Positions 28,662 to 38,523 of a stretch of 64,000 nt of DNA are shown piece after piece (the first letter of the stretch is position 1; the number at the start of each line of letters is the position of its first letter). Under the pieces are notes generated by a model, which was not told the DNA's origin, searched no databases, and worked only from the letters and a program-made list of their open reading frames with translations. Made by a program: the position numbers and the translations under genes. Location of the stretch: positions 101,276-165,275 of the forward strand of contig NZ_QVMP01000023.1 of assembly GCF_010501095.1 (NCBI RefSeq), written 5' to 3'. This DNA is from Dysgonomonas sp. 520 (GTDB lineage: Bacteria; Bacteroidota; Bacteroidia; Bacteroidales; Dysgonomonadaceae).

Positions 28662-29859
28662 CTTCGTCTTTGTCTTCCTCAAATTCCTCACCGTCTTCGT
28701 AATAGAACTCAGGATCGAAACCATCCTCATCTTCCATCTCGTAGCCATAATCTTCTCCTTCATCGTAATCGTCTTCTGGGATGAGATCATCTTCCTCTTC
28801 TTCTCCCAGAATAGATTTGATGTTCAGTTTTTTATGAACTATTGTATGTGCCTCTTTGCGGTAGTCTCCGTCTTTGTTCAGCTCAGACCAAAGCAAGTCT
28901 TTAAGCTGCTGAAGATTATACCCGGTGATGGACGAAACAAAGATATGAGGAACATCGGGCAAGTCTGCACTCAAGGCTTCCATTAACTCGTCGTCCAACA
29001 TATCCGATTTGGATATTGCCAACACACGGCGTTTATCAAGCAACTCAGGGTTATATTGTGCCAGTTCGTTTAAAAGAATATTATACTCTTTGTGTATATC
29101 GTCGGCATCGGCAGGAACAAGAAACAGAAGTAGAGAGTTCCGCTCGATGTGTCGCAAGAACCTTAATCCTAGCCCCTTACCCTCACTTGCGCCTTCAATA
29201 ATTCCCGGAATATCTGCCATCACAAACGATTGGTGATCTCTGTAACTGACTATCCCGATACTAGGCTCAAGTGTTGTAAAGGCATAATTTGCAATTTTAG
29301 GCTTTGCTGCCGATACCACCGACAGCAGAGTCGATTTCCCTGCATTGGGAAAACCAACCAAACCTACATCTGCCAACACTTTCAGCTCCAGAATCACTCG
29401 CCGCTCCTCGTAGGGTTCGCCCGGTTGAGCATAGCGGGGAGCCTGATTTGTAGGCGTTTTGAAATGGTTGTTTCCACGTCCGCCCCTACCACCTTTCAGT
29501 AAGATCAACTCTTGTCCGTCTTCTGTTATGTCGCACAGATAGTCGCCGGTTTCAGCGTCATAAGCCACTGTGCCTAAAGGCACTTCAATGATTTTAGATT
29601 CACCTTTTTTTCCGGTACTCAGTCTGCCCGATCCGCTTTCGCCATGCCCTGCAAGAATGTGTCGCTGAAATTTCAGGTGCAAAAGCGTCCAGTAATTGCG
29701 GTTTCCACGCAAGATGACGTGTCCGCCATCACCACCGTCACCGCCATCAGGCCCGCCTTTCGGGATGTATTTCTCGCGACGGAAGTGGGTTGAACCTCTA
29801 CCGCCTTTTCCCGATCGGCAGTATATTTTAACGTAATCTATAAAATTTGAACCTGACAT
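28648..29859 (-). CDS. obgE: Ribosome-associated GTPase Obg/CgtA
   Basis: 403 residues. The glycine-rich Obg domain (about 1-158; [11 protein letters not shown] near residue 35) is followed by the GTPase domain: G1 [11 protein letters not shown] (about 166), G3 [14 protein letters not shown] (about 213) and SKSD as the G4 motif. The C-terminus (about 350-403) is a run of Asp, Glu and Tyr. It acts in 50S ribosome maturation and stringent control. Confidence 0.97.
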   Translation of the reverse strand: MSGSNFIDYVKIYCRSGKGGRGSTHFRREKYIPKGGPDGGDGGDGGHVILRGNRNYWTLLHLKFQRHILAGHGESGSGRLSTGKKGESKIIEVPLGTVAYDAETGDYLCDITEDGQELILLKGGRGGRGNNHFKTPTNQAPRYAQPGEPYEERRVILELKVLADVGLVGFPNAGKSTLLSVVSAAKPKIANYAFTTLEPSIGIVSYRDHQSFVMADIPGIIEGASEGKGLGLRFLRHIERNSLLLFLVPADADDIHKEYNILLNELAQYNPELLDKRRVLAISKSDMLDDELMEALSADLPDVPHIFVSSITGYNLQQLKDLLWSELNKDGDYRKEAHTIVHKKLNIKSILGEEEEDDLIPEDDYDEGEDYGYEMEDEDGFDPEFYYEDGEEFEEDKDEDEEK

Positions 29860-30043
29860 ATATTTTAAATTAAGAATGAAAATTTACCTGTATCCCGCAA
29901 CTTATTTACTAAATAATGCGAATCAACAGTTGATTACACCTCTCCCCAATCTTCCCCGGAAGAGAGGGAATATAATAAACCAAAACCAAGAAACGAACCG
30001 CCATAGAGATTCGATTCCCGGTTTCGGGTATTCTGCATTTGTC

Positions 30044-30625
30044 TTATTTTACTTTATCAACTACGGTAGCGATGCGTCCGAATATTTCGTCGATAGTACC
30101 GATACCCTCAATTGCATGAAGTATGCCTTCCTTTTCGTACATCTCTTTCAGAGGTGTTGTCTGATTGTAATAAACATCCAAACGGGCTTTGATGGTTTCG
30201 TAGTTGTCGTCCGTGCGACCTGTCTTCTGTCCTCTGCTGATAAGCCTGTCTATCAGTTCTTCTTCGGCTACATCAAGGCTGACCACGGCAGCAATTTTCT
30301 CACCTCTTTCCTTCAACATTTCGCTTAATGCAGTTCCTTGTGGAATGGTACGGGGAAAACCGTCGAAAATAACGCCTTTGCAATCTCCGTTTTTTGTTTT
30401 TTGGTCGAAAACACTTGCCAGAATATCAATCATCAGTTCGTCGGGAATCAACTGTCCTTTCGACATATAGCTATCGGCTAGTTTGCCGAGTTCCGTTCCT
30501 GCAGCTTTTTCAGCCCTGAGTACGTCTCCCGTCGAGATGTGCGCAAGATTGTATTTCTCAATCAGATTTTCACTTTGTGTTCCTTTTCCCGATCCGGGAG
30601 CTCCAAAAATTACAATGTTTAGCAT
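30044..30625 (-). CDS. adk: Adenylate kinase
   Basis: 193 residues. P-loop GAPGSGKGTQ (residues 8-17), the AMP-binding HISTGDVLRAE, and FDGFPRTIPQ are present. The LID is the short form without zinc-binding cysteines, as is usual for Bacteroidota. It interconverts ATP plus AMP with two ADP. It sits 47 bp downstream of hpt and upstream of obgE on the same strand. Confidence 0.97.
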   Translation of the reverse strand: MLNIVIFGAPGSGKGTQSENLIEKYNLAHISTGDVLRAEKAAGTELGKLADSYMSKGQLIPDELMIDILASVFDQKTKNGDCKGVIFDGFPRTIPQGTALSEMLKERGEKIAAVVSLDVAEEELIDRLISRGQKTGRTDDNYETIKARLDVYYNQTTPLKEMYEKEGILHAIEGIGTIDEIFGRIATVVDKVK

Positions 30626-30672
30626 GCTTCTTATATTAGGTATATGAATATTTTGTATTTCTTTTTGTCTGC

Positions 30673-31209
30673 TTACGATTTTATTTTGTAAATATCAGCC
30701 AGATTGCGTCCGTATCCGTCATAATCGAGTCCATACCCCACAATGAAATCGTTTGGTATTTCGAGAGCTACATAGTCCAACTTAAGCTCTGTTTTCAACG
30801 CATCGGGTTTGAACAAAAGCGTGGCCACCTTTATCTCGCCAGGACTGTCGCAAGCAAGCTGGTCTAATATCAGCGACATGGTATGCCCTGTGTCCACTAT
30901 ATCTTCCAGAATGACGATAGTCCGTCCTTCTATATCTTCTTCCAATCCGTATATTTCCTTGATTTTTCCGGTCGATTTTATTCCTTGGTACGAAGCCATA
31001 CGAACAAAAGATATTTCGCAGGGGATTGTCAGGTGCTTCATCAACTCGCCGACAAACATAAACGCTCCGTTCAACACTGCGATAAACAGAGGATCTTTAC
31101 CCTCCAAATCCTTATTCATACGTTGTGCTATAACCTTTATTGCTTCACGTATTTTTTCTTCCTGAATGAATACTTCAAACTCCTTATCTTTAATTTTGAT
31201 CTCTTTCAT
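30673..31209 (-). CDS. hpt: Hypoxanthine phosphoribosyltransferase
   Basis: 178 residues from the second ATG (31209), which matches the usual length; another ATG at 31221 adds four residues. The PRPP-binding motif is VVILEDIVDTGHTM (about residues 101-114), with the substrate loop LDYVALEIPNDFIVGYGLDY near the C-terminus. It salvages hypoxanthine and guanine. First gene of the hpt-adk-obgE-pgeF cluster. Confidence 0.96.
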   Translation of the reverse strand: MKEIKIKDKEFEVFIQEEKIREAIKVIAQRMNKDLEGKDPLFIAVLNGAFMFVGELMKHLTIPCEISFVRMASYQGIKSTGKIKEIYGLEEDIEGRTIVILEDIVDTGHTMSLILDQLACDSPGEIKVATLLFKPDALKTELKLDYVALEIPNDFIVGYGLDYDGYGRNLADIYKIKS

Positions 31210-31221
31210 ACGGCATTTCAA

Positions 31222-31506
31222 ATCTTAAAGGGTCGCAAACCTTTTTTATTTGTTTTCGCAATTTGCAAGTTATATCTTAATAAATGCTTTTTCACTTAAT
31301 AAACAGCAAAAATAAGATAATTAGATGAATTGAATACTATGCAAGTGTTATTTTTAAGTATTTATTTCGCATCAAGGGATTAATATAAAACAGATATTAT
31401 ATCAACACGAACTTTAATGTAAAAAAAATGTAAAATTTTAATATATTTAGGCTGCATTTGCGTTTATACTATTATACAACTCGAACATAACTAAAAAAAG
31501 ATAAAT
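31222..31506. other. AT-rich divergent intergenic region (hpt / MscS channel)
   Basis: No gene and no convincing TAnnTTTG element was found in either direction. Very AT-rich, with runs of A and T near 31420-31450. Confidence 0.5.
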
Positions 31507-32814
31507 ATGGAACCGGAAATTTTAGACAAAGAATTTAACACGTCTGCCAATGCGATAACCCAATTCACCCGCAACCTGCTGCATGGCTGGGGCGTACCCG
31601 AAGGGTGGATCAGTTTTGTTAATCTACTGTTACTGTTGATTATAGTGATCGTTATTGTTGTCATTCTGCAAAAGCTGATCGACTTCATCCTAAACCAACT
31701 TTTCAAAAGAATTGAGAAAATCACACATTTGAAAATATTTTCACGCCTTCAAAAGAATAAATTTTCATTTTATCTGGGAATGGTTGTTCCTTATACGTTT
31801 ATAGTGAATGCAATACCAACCATTTTTGCCGATTATCCATCGTGGATAAGTCCTTTGATGAAACTTGCCGATGTCTATATCGCATTTATGATTGTCTGGA
31901 CTTTAATGTCCGTCATCAGGTCTTTTGCTGATGTATTGCAAGAAAAGCCTGCTTTTCATAACAGGCCGATGAAGAGCTATTTGCAGGTGATACAAATCAT
32001 CCTTTACATATTTGTTGCCGTGGCTATATATTCTATTATTACAGGAAAATCTGCCACCGCCTTTTTTGCGGCTATGGGTGCAGCCTCCGCCGTACTGATG
32101 CTGATGTTTCAGGATACGATCAAGGGATTTGCGGCAAGCATCCAGATTTCGTCTAACAAGACGGTTATGATCGGAGACTGGATTACGATGAACAAATATG
32201 GAGCCGATGGCAATGTAGAAGAAATAAACCTGTCGAACGTAAGGGTGCGGAATTTTGACAAAACGATAACCACCATCCCCACATACTCGCTTGTCTCCGA
32301 CTCGTTCCAGAACTGGCGAGGCATGCAGGAAAGCGGTGGCAGACGTTTGAAGAGGTCATTAATAATAAAGCAACTGGACATCCGTTTCCTCACAGACGAA
32401 GAACTGGATAAATATCAGTCTTTACCTCCGTTCAAGGGATTTCTTAAAGAAAAACGTTCGGAATATGACAACCTGAACAAAAAACTAGGCATTGGCAAAG
32501 ATTCTCCTTTGCTAGGTTACAGACTGACAAATTGTGATTTGTTTGTGCAATATGCCACATGGTATCTGCAAAACAATCCGAACATAAACCAAAATATGAC
32601 CCTGATGGTGCGGCAGTTGGCCCCATCGACAGGCGGACTTCCCATCGAGCTTTATACGTTCACCAACACAACTGTCTGGCTAGACTATGAACGCATATCG
32701 GGAGAGGTTATAAACCATCTTATCACAATTGTGAGAGTATTTGGGTTGACAATACTGGAAACCCCTTCAAGTACGGATAGCTTGACCATCGAGATGAACA
32801 AGAAGAATGAGTAA
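31507..32814 (+). CDS. Mechanosensitive ion channel, MscS/YbdG type
   Basis: 435 residues. Five hydrophobic helices (about 35-60, 85-110, 115-138, 158-178, 185-205) lead to the pore helix AFFAAMGAASAVLMLMFQDT and the MscS beta domain (MIGDWITM, then GNVEEINLSNVRVRNFDKT). The long C-terminal domain and helix layout resemble E. coli YbdG rather than MscS. It releases solutes on osmotic downshock at the inner membrane. Confidence 0.94.
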   Translation: MEPEILDKEFNTSANAITQFTRNLLHGWGVPEGWISFVNLLLLLIIVIVIVVILQKLIDFILNQLFKRIEKITHLKIFSRLQKNKFSFYLGMVVPYTFIVNAIPTIFADYPSWISPLMKLADVYIAFMIVWTLMSVIRSFADVLQEKPAFHNRPMKSYLQVIQIILYIFVAVAIYSIITGKSATAFFAAMGAASAVLMLMFQDTIKGFAASIQISSNKTVMIGDWITMNKYGADGNVEEINLSNVRVRNFDKTITTIPTYSLVSDSFQNWRGMQESGGRRLKRSLIIKQLDIRFLTDEELDKYQSLPPFKGFLKEKRSEYDNLNKKLGIGKDSPLLGYRLTNCDLFVQYATWYLQNNPNINQNMTLMVRQLAPSTGGLPIELYTFTNTTVWLDYERISGEVINHLITIVRVFGLTILETPSSTDSLTIEMNKKNE

Positions 32815-32885
32815 CGAAAAACGTTCTTTACATCTTTGTTTCATTTTACCTGAATAGAAATCTTTTATGTTAAAATTAAATGTGA

Positions 32886-32893
32886 TATATTTG
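32886..32893 (+). promoter_or_regulatory. Promoter -7 element TATATTTG for ung
   Basis: Perfect match 26 bp before the ung start codon, with TTTT in the -33 position. Confidence 0.6.
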
Positions 32894-32918
32894 GGTCAAA
32901 ATAAAAACAGAAAAGAAT

Positions 32919-33581
32919 ATGGACGTAAGAATTGAAGAAGGCTGGAAAGAACAATTGAAAGATGAGTTTGGAAAAGAGTACTTCCTCAAGTTGACCGATT
33001 TTGTCAGGAACGAATATCAAACAAAAAAAATATTTCCTCCGGCAAAGCTGATTTTCAACGCTTTCGACCATACTCCTTTCGACAAGGTAAAGGTGGTCAT
33101 TCTGGGACAAGACCCGTATCACAACGACGGGCAGGCTCACGGGCTCTGCTTCTCGGTGAACGATGGTGTACGCTTTCCGCCTTCGCTACTCAATATATTC
33201 AAGGAGATAGAAGCGGATATAGGTACACCACGTCCTGCGTCGGGAAGTTTGATTCGGTGGGCAGACCAGGGAGTTTTCCTGTTGAACGCTACGCTCACGG
33301 TCGAAGCTCACAAAGCAGGTTCGCATCAGAACAAGGGATGGGAGGCTTTCACTGATGCGGCCATAAAACGATTGGCTGACGAACGTGAAAATCTTGTATT
33401 CATTCTTTGGGGATCTTATGCCCAGCGCAAGGCTGCATTTATAGATGAAAACAAGCATCTGGTGCTCAAATCCGTTCATCCGTCACCCATGTCGGCACAT
33501 TCCGGTTTTTTCGGCAACAAGCATTTCAGCAGAACAAACGAATACCTTGAGTCGAAAGGCATTGAGCCCATAGTATGGTGA
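32919..33581 (+). CDS. ung: Uracil-DNA glycosylase, family 1
   Basis: 220 residues. Motif A GQDPYHNDGQAHGLCFSV (catalytic Asp and the Tyr that blocks thymine) and motif B HPSPMSAHSGFFG (catalytic His in the leucine-loop region) are intact. It removes uracil from DNA in base excision repair. Promoter at 32886. Confidence 0.98.
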   Translation: MDVRIEEGWKEQLKDEFGKEYFLKLTDFVRNEYQTKKIFPPAKLIFNAFDHTPFDKVKVVILGQDPYHNDGQAHGLCFSVNDGVRFPPSLLNIFKEIEADIGTPRPASGSLIRWADQGVFLLNATLTVEAHKAGSHQNKGWEAFTDAAIKRLADERENLVFILWGSYAQRKAAFIDENKHLVLKSVHPSPMSAHSGFFGNKHFSRTNEYLESKGIEPIVW

Positions 33582-33631
33582 TAAGGATATGATTTTTGCC
33601 AAGATATTACTAGAGTTAAAACATTAATTTG

Positions 33632-33639
33632 TACTTTTG
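33632..33639 (+). promoter_or_regulatory. Promoter -7 element TACTTTTG for the aspartokinase-lysA unit
   Basis: Perfect match, 41 bp before the ATG at 33680. It excludes an in-frame upstream start at 33629. Confidence 0.6.
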
Positions 33640-33679
33640 CTCAGATATTCTCAAAGGTATTATTAAAGTAGGAAAAGAG

Positions 33680-34993
33680 ATGAAAGTTCTAAAATTTGGT
33701 AGCGTATGCCTAGGCTCGGCCGATAGGATGAAGCAAGTATCTCATATTGTTAGCAATACTCCGGGTTGTATTGTGATTCTTTCGGCTATGGAAGAAACCA
33801 CACAAGCATTGGAAGATATCTCTAACTACTTGTACCGCAAAAACATTGAGGGTGCAAACGAAATCATCAACAGGCTTGAAGCTCGTTACCTGATGGAAAT
33901 TTCGGGTATCTATTCAACGGAAGAAGCTAAAACTGCGGCAATAGAATTTGTGACGGAAAAGATAAACTATGTCCGTTCTTTCACTAAAGATTTGTTTACA
34001 CTGTTCGAAGAACGTATTGTATTGGCACAGGGAGAGTTGCTGAGCTCAGGAATTTTCCATCTGCTGCTGGTAGAACAAGGCATTGACGCAAAACTGATTC
34101 AGGCTGCCGATTTCATGCGTACAGACAAAAATAAAGAACCCGACCCTGTATATATAAAAGAAAAATTAACAGGCTTATTAGCCGAAAACCCTGATGCGGC
34201 GGCATACGTGACGCAAGGGTATATATGCCGTAATGCGTATGGCGAAATAGACGACTTGCGCAGTTCGGGCGGCAGTGATTATACAGCATCGCTGGTAGGG
34301 GCAGCCATAAATGCCGAAGAAATCCAAATCTGGACAGATTCCGACAGGATGCAAAACAACAATCCGGCGTATGTTCATACCGCTAAGCCGATAGAGCAAC
34401 TAAGCTTTGACGAGGCAGCCGAATTGGCTTATTTCGGAGATAAAATACTGCATCCCACCTGTGTGCTTCCGGCAAAGATGGCGAATGTTCCGGTCAGGTT
34501 GCTCAATATGCTGGAACCTCAGGCACAAGGGACGCTGATTTCGAACAAACTTTCGCAAGGCACAATCAAGGCCGTTGCGGCAAAAGACGGTATCATCGCC
34601 ATTCAGATAAAATCGGGAAGAATGTTGCTGGCTCATGGTTTTTTGAGGAAAGTGTTTGAAGTGTTCGATTTTCATCAAACATCAATAGACATGATCGTGA
34701 CCTCGGAAGTCGGTGTTTCCGTAACCATCGATAACGACCGCTACCTGAAAGAAATACTGGACGATCTGAAAAAATTCGGAACCGTATCGGTTGATAAGGA
34801 TATGGCTCTGATATGTGTTGTCGGCGATCTTGACTGGCACAATGTTGGTTTCGAGTCGAAAGTGTTGAATGCTGTGAAAACATTGCCCGTACGTATGATT
34901 TCGTATGGTGGCAGCAATTTTAACGTATCGTTTCTTGTCGATAGCAAAGATAAGCCGGATGCATTGAGGTTGTTGAACGAAGAGTTATTTTAA
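33680..34993 (+). CDS. Aspartate kinase family protein with altered signature motifs
   Basis: 437 residues from the ATG at 33680, preceded by GGAAAAGAG. The overall fold and C-terminal ACT domains (FLRKVFEVFDFHQTSIDMIV, then SEVGVSVTID) are those of a monofunctional aspartokinase, and LSFDEAAELAYFGDKILHP is intact. The nucleotide-binding signature KFGGTSV, however, is KFGSVCL (residues 5-11), and the RGGSD motif reads SSGGSD (195-200), so the Arg position is Ser. TD of the ATP-binding WTD is kept. lysA follows at 55 bp, so a lysine-pathway role is implied, but activity may be reduced or changed. Confidence 0.85.
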   Translation: MKVLKFGSVCLGSADRMKQVSHIVSNTPGCIVILSAMEETTQALEDISNYLYRKNIEGANEIINRLEARYLMEISGIYSTEEAKTAAIEFVTEKINYVRSFTKDLFTLFEERIVLAQGELLSSGIFHLLLVEQGIDAKLIQAADFMRTDKNKEPDPVYIKEKLTGLLAENPDAAAYVTQGYICRNAYGEIDDLRSSGGSDYTASLVGAAINAEEIQIWTDSDRMQNNNPAYVHTAKPIEQLSFDEAAELAYFGDKILHPTCVLPAKMANVPVRLLNMLEPQAQGTLISNKLSQGTIKAVAAKDGIIAIQIKSGRMLLAHGFLRKVFEVFDFHQTSIDMIVTSEVGVSVTIDNDRYLKEILDDLKKFGTVSVDKDMALICVVGDLDWHNVGFESKVLNAVKTLPVRMISYGGSNFNVSFLVDSKDKPDALRLLNEELF

Positions 34994-35047
34994 AGATTAT
35001 TAGATAAAGATATTAGCAAAATAGATTGTTTTTTAATTAAATATTTT

Positions 35048-36208
35048 ATGACAAAAGGAAATTTTCCTGTAGATCGTTTTAAAGGTATTGAAACTCCTTT
35101 CTATTACTATGACGTGGAGCTTTTGAAAAAGACATTGCAAACGGTAAAAGCATTGACCAACAAATACGGATATGCACAACACTACGCAGTGAAGGCAAAC
35201 GCAAACCATCATCTACTACAACAAATTGCAGCTGCCGGATTTGGTGCGGATTGCGTTAGCGGAAACGAAGTGAAAGCGGCCGTTACGGCAGGTTTTCCGG
35301 CCAGTAAGATCGTTTTTGCAGGTGTGGGAAAAACTGACAAAGAAATAAATGAAGCCTTAGACCTGAACATATTCTGCTTCAACGTGGAGTCGTTGCCCGA
35401 ATTGGAGGTAATCAACGAACTTGCCGGAAAAAAAGGGAAAGTGGCTCAGGTAGCATTGCGCATCAACCCGAATGTGGATGCACACACACACGAATATATA
35501 ACAACCGGATTGAATGAAAACAAATTCGGATTCAGCCTTACGACAATCACGTCGGCGCTCGATGTCTTGAAAACGATGGCAAATGTAACGCTCATTGGCA
35601 TTCATTTTCACATAGGATCGCAGATATTGGATATAGAGGAGGCTTTCAAGCCTTTGTGTGATAAGGTGAACGAGCTTCAGGAGTTTTTTGAAGAAAAAGG
35701 CATAAAACCGGTACATATAAATGTAGGGGGTGGACTTGGCGTAGATTATGAAAATCCGAATACCAACCCGATACCAGATTTTGAGACTTACTTCGAGTTG
35801 TATCATAAAAACCTGAAACTTCGTCAGGGGCAAATGCTACATGTCGAATTAGGCAGGGCAATAGTAGCTCAATGTGGTTCGTTAATTAGCCGCGTGACCT
35901 ATGTGAAGCATGGCGACGAGAAAAAATTCTTGATTCTGGATGCAGGAATGACCGACCTTATTCGTCCGGCTCTTTATCAGGCATATCATAAAATAGAAAA
36001 TATATCGTCTAACCTGCCGGAAGAAAAATACGATGTAGTGGGCCCGATTTGCGAATCGTCGGATGTTTTTGCAAAAGACTACCCGCTGAATGAGACAAAA
36101 CGGGGCGACCTGATCGCCTTGCGTTCGGCCGGAGCTTATGGCGAAATTATGGCATCGAGGTACAACTGCCGCGAGTTGCCAAAACCATATTACTCAGACA
36201 AATTATAA
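35048..36208 (+). CDS. lysA: Diaminopimelate decarboxylase
   Basis: 386 residues. The PLP lysine is in YAVKANAN (about residue 49). HFHIGSQI, NVGGGLGVDY, ELGRAIVAQCG and the substrate-binding GPICESSDVF are all present. It converts meso-DAP to lysine. Cotranscribed with the aspartokinase-like gene. Confidence 0.97.
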   Translation: MTKGNFPVDRFKGIETPFYYYDVELLKKTLQTVKALTNKYGYAQHYAVKANANHHLLQQIAAAGFGADCVSGNEVKAAVTAGFPASKIVFAGVGKTDKEINEALDLNIFCFNVESLPELEVINELAGKKGKVAQVALRINPNVDAHTHEYITTGLNENKFGFSLTTITSALDVLKTMANVTLIGIHFHIGSQILDIEEAFKPLCDKVNELQEFFEEKGIKPVHINVGGGLGVDYENPNTNPIPDFETYFELYHKNLKLRQGQMLHVELGRAIVAQCGSLISRVTYVKHGDEKKFLILDAGMTDLIRPALYQAYHKIENISSNLPEEKYDVVGPICESSDVFAKDYPLNETKRGDLIALRSAGAYGEIMASRYNCRELPKPYYSDKL

Positions 36209-36230
36209 AACCGTATATAATCGTTATAAG

Positions 36231-36266
36231 GCAGGAGTTGAGATAAATTTCCCGGCTCCTGTTTTT
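36231..36266 (+). terminator. Terminator after lysA
   Basis: CAGGAG (36232-36237) pairs with CTCCTG (36256-36261), followed by TTTTT. Confidence 0.75.
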
Positions 36267-36277
36267 CTTAAAAAATT

Positions 36278-37450
36278 ATGGAAGATTTTTTGAATAATAT
36301 TCACTTTACAAAACCGGAGTTGGTTTCATTGGGTGTGTTTTTCCTTATATTCTTTATCCAAATACTGTTCTATCTTGTATATTATCGCCGTCCGGCAAAT
36401 AAACAGAAGAAAGATAATAAAAATCAGGACAGGGTGCTGAATACCGGAAAACCATCGGTATCGGTGATTATTATTGCAAAAAATGAATCTGAAAACCTGG
36501 CAAAAAATCTGCCTATCGTTCTCGATCAGGACTATCCTGATTTTGAGGTCATTGTGGTAAATGAAGGCTCTACGGACGAAAGCGAGAAACTGCTGGACAG
36601 GTATAGCGCAAGCCATTCTAATTTGTATCATACCTTTTCGCCCGATTCGAGAGACAGGAAGCTGTCGATGACAATAGGCATAAAGGCTGCAAAAAACGAC
36701 ATATTGTTGTTTTGCGAAGCCAATTGCCGACCTGTTTCACGAAACTGGATTTCGTTGATGGCTCAGAACTTTACGGAAGATAAAGATGTTGTGCTTGGAT
36801 ACAGTTACATAACCGGCAAGAAACGCTTTTTCAAGCGATTGGCTTGCTTCGATAACCTGTTTTTCAGCTTGCAATACCTATCGCGAGCCATAAAAAAGAA
36901 GCCGTTTACAGGCACATACCGCAACTTGGCATACAGGCGCGAATTGTTCTTCAACAATAAAGGTTTTTCTTCGGTTCTTAACTACGAAAACGGAGAGGAA
37001 GTATTCATCAACCGGATAGTAACAAAGGAAAATACAGCTGTGGAGGTACATCAAGACAGCTTCATGGAGATGGATTTGGATTCGTACTCAACATGGCGAG
37101 GGCTTAAAACCACCTACTTGAGGGCAAAAAATTATTTCAAGCAAGATGGTCATAGCATATTTTCGCTCGAAGCCACAACACGCTATCTGTTCTATCTTTC
37201 GTTTGCTCTTTTGTTGACGTATGGCATTTTATCGGAAAATTGGGTGTATCTGGGAATAATAGCCTTATTGTTCTTTATCAGATATTTTGTTCAATACTTT
37301 ATTCTGAAAAAAGCAAGCGAATATTTCAAAACGCCAAGATTCTATATATCATTCATATTGTTCGACATACTGCAACCGATATACAATTTCCGCTTCAAAT
37401 TTTTGAGCAGGAAGAAAGATAACCAGAAGTACAGGTCGGCGCACATGTAA
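36278..37450 (+). CDS. Membrane-bound glycosyltransferase family 2
   Basis: 390 residues. An N-terminal membrane helix (about 14-34, VFFLIFFIQILFYLVYY) precedes the GT-A core (VSVIIIAKNESENLAKNLP, then DFEVIVVNEGSTDESEKLL), with the catalytic region near residues 180-280 and about three more membrane helices near the C-terminus (about 295-365). Likely makes a cell-surface polysaccharide or glycolipid. It converges on the exosortase gene. Confidence 0.9.
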   Translation: MEDFLNNIHFTKPELVSLGVFFLIFFIQILFYLVYYRRPANKQKKDNKNQDRVLNTGKPSVSVIIIAKNESENLAKNLPIVLDQDYPDFEVIVVNEGSTDESEKLLDRYSASHSNLYHTFSPDSRDRKLSMTIGIKAAKNDILLFCEANCRPVSRNWISLMAQNFTEDKDVVLGYSYITGKKRFFKRLACFDNLFFSLQYLSRAIKKKPFTGTYRNLAYRRELFFNNKGFSSVLNYENGEEVFINRIVTKENTAVEVHQDSFMEMDLDSYSTWRGLKTTYLRAKNYFKQDGHSIFSLEATTRYLFYLSFALLLTYGILSENWVYLGIIALLFFIRYFVQYFILKKASEYFKTPRFYISFILFDILQPIYNFRFKFLSRKKDNQKYRSAHM

Positions 37451-37488
37451 CAATTGAGTGAGTAATTTCTGTGTGAAAAGTTATTTTG

Positions 37489-38196
37489 CTAACTGTTGAC
37501 AGCAGCCTGATCTCTGGTTCTTGCTTTCAACCGCTGATATGGCAGGTTTATCTTTTCTTGCCAATATAACCACAACAAGAAAATGATACCATCGTAATAT
37601 ATCCAGGTGAATATATCCCGGTGAAATAATTGAAACCAATCCCGCTCAAACTCCATCTTTGATATTTGGTCATTTATCCAGATTTTGTTGTTATACCACT
37701 CATTGAAATTGATAAACCATTCGGGAAAACCGTCTTTAACAATCAGGGCAATACTAACAATACGCAAGATATTTATCACATTGATAATGAGCAAAGCAAC
37801 AGGAATGAAGATCAGTTTCTTTTTCCAAGGCCCATAATAGCAGGCAAACAATATGGTGAAAATAATGACCTGTTTGATGGACGTACAATCCCAGACAATC
37901 ACCAGTTTGAGAGAGTCGGGAAAATACAAAAACGTGCCCGCCTTCACATACTCATGATAGCCAAGCAAGTCGTGTATCACCCAATATGTAGCGCCTGCCG
38001 TCCATTCACATACAGGATGAACATACCATGTGAGGTCTTTCCCCAACACAATCAATAATCTTTTGGCACTGTCGTCCACCACCAATTTCCAAAGAAAGTT
38101 GAGTAAAAGAAAAAGAAATAGAAACCAGAGAATATCCTTGATCGGAGCAATGGCTTTCAGTATATTTTGTATGTGAGCTTTGATGTTGAGTCTCAT
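37489..38196 (-). CDS. Exosortase/archaeosortase-family membrane peptidase
   Basis: 235 residues with about seven membrane helices. The Cys-Arg-His triad of the family can be placed as C104 (VWDCTSIKQ), R145 (NILRIVSIA) and H192 (LFHRDIFTW), each at the end of a helix as expected. Such enzymes cut and anchor proteins that carry a C-terminal tripartite signal. No such substrate is encoded nearby, so it is an orphan here. The perfect -7 element at 38249 gives it its own promoter. Confidence 0.88.
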   Translation of the reverse strand: MRLNIKAHIQNILKAIAPIKDILWFLFLFLLLNFLWKLVVDDSAKRLLIVLGKDLTWYVHPVCEWTAGATYWVIHDLLGYHEYVKAGTFLYFPDSLKLVIVWDCTSIKQVIIFTILFACYYGPWKKKLIFIPVALLIINVINILRIVSIALIVKDGFPEWFINFNEWYNNKIWINDQISKMEFERDWFQLFHRDIFTWIYYDGIIFLLWLYWQEKINLPYQRLKARTRDQAAVNS

Positions 38197-38248
38197 TAAC
38201 TATACGATGTTTATATTCAGCAGTTATCAACTGCTCGTAACCAGGCTA

Positions 38249-38256
38249 CAAAGATA
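38249..38256 (-). promoter_or_regulatory. Promoter -7 element TATCTTTG for the exosortase gene
   Basis: Perfect minus-strand match 52 bp before the start codon. Confidence 0.6.
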
Positions 38257-38461
38257 CTACATATAACAATGAAAAATAATAAAAAAACATGGCAAGCCGG
38301 ATTAAAAAATGTTTTTAAAGTGTGAATGATTGTTATCGCAATATTTCTCAATGTTATTTTGTATTCAAATATTTAGGTTAAATTAGTTAACATATTTAAA
38401 ATTTGGGACAGTAAAATTTACTAAAGTTTCCAAATTGTTTAGTATGTGAATGAAAAAACAA
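38257..38461. other. Divergent intergenic region, exosortase / outer-membrane barrel
   Basis: AT-rich, no gene seen. It contains the upstream parts of two opposed promoters (-7 elements at 38249-38256 and 38462-38469). Confidence 0.5.
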
Positions 38462-38469
38462 TACATTTG
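38462..38469 (+). promoter_or_regulatory. Promoter -7 element TACATTTG for the outer-membrane barrel gene
   Basis: Perfect match 54 bp before the start codon; TTG at 38435-38437 is 24 bp upstream, a little longer than usual. Confidence 0.55.
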
Positions 38470-38523
38470 TAGGCGAAAAAACGTTGTGGAAGATTTAATC
38501 TATACATAATATAAAATTATTGT

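Noticed and set aside
28662..28790. 43-codon extension of pgeF
   Set aside because: It lies inside obgE and reads as a low-complexity basic stretch from the obgE acidic tail.
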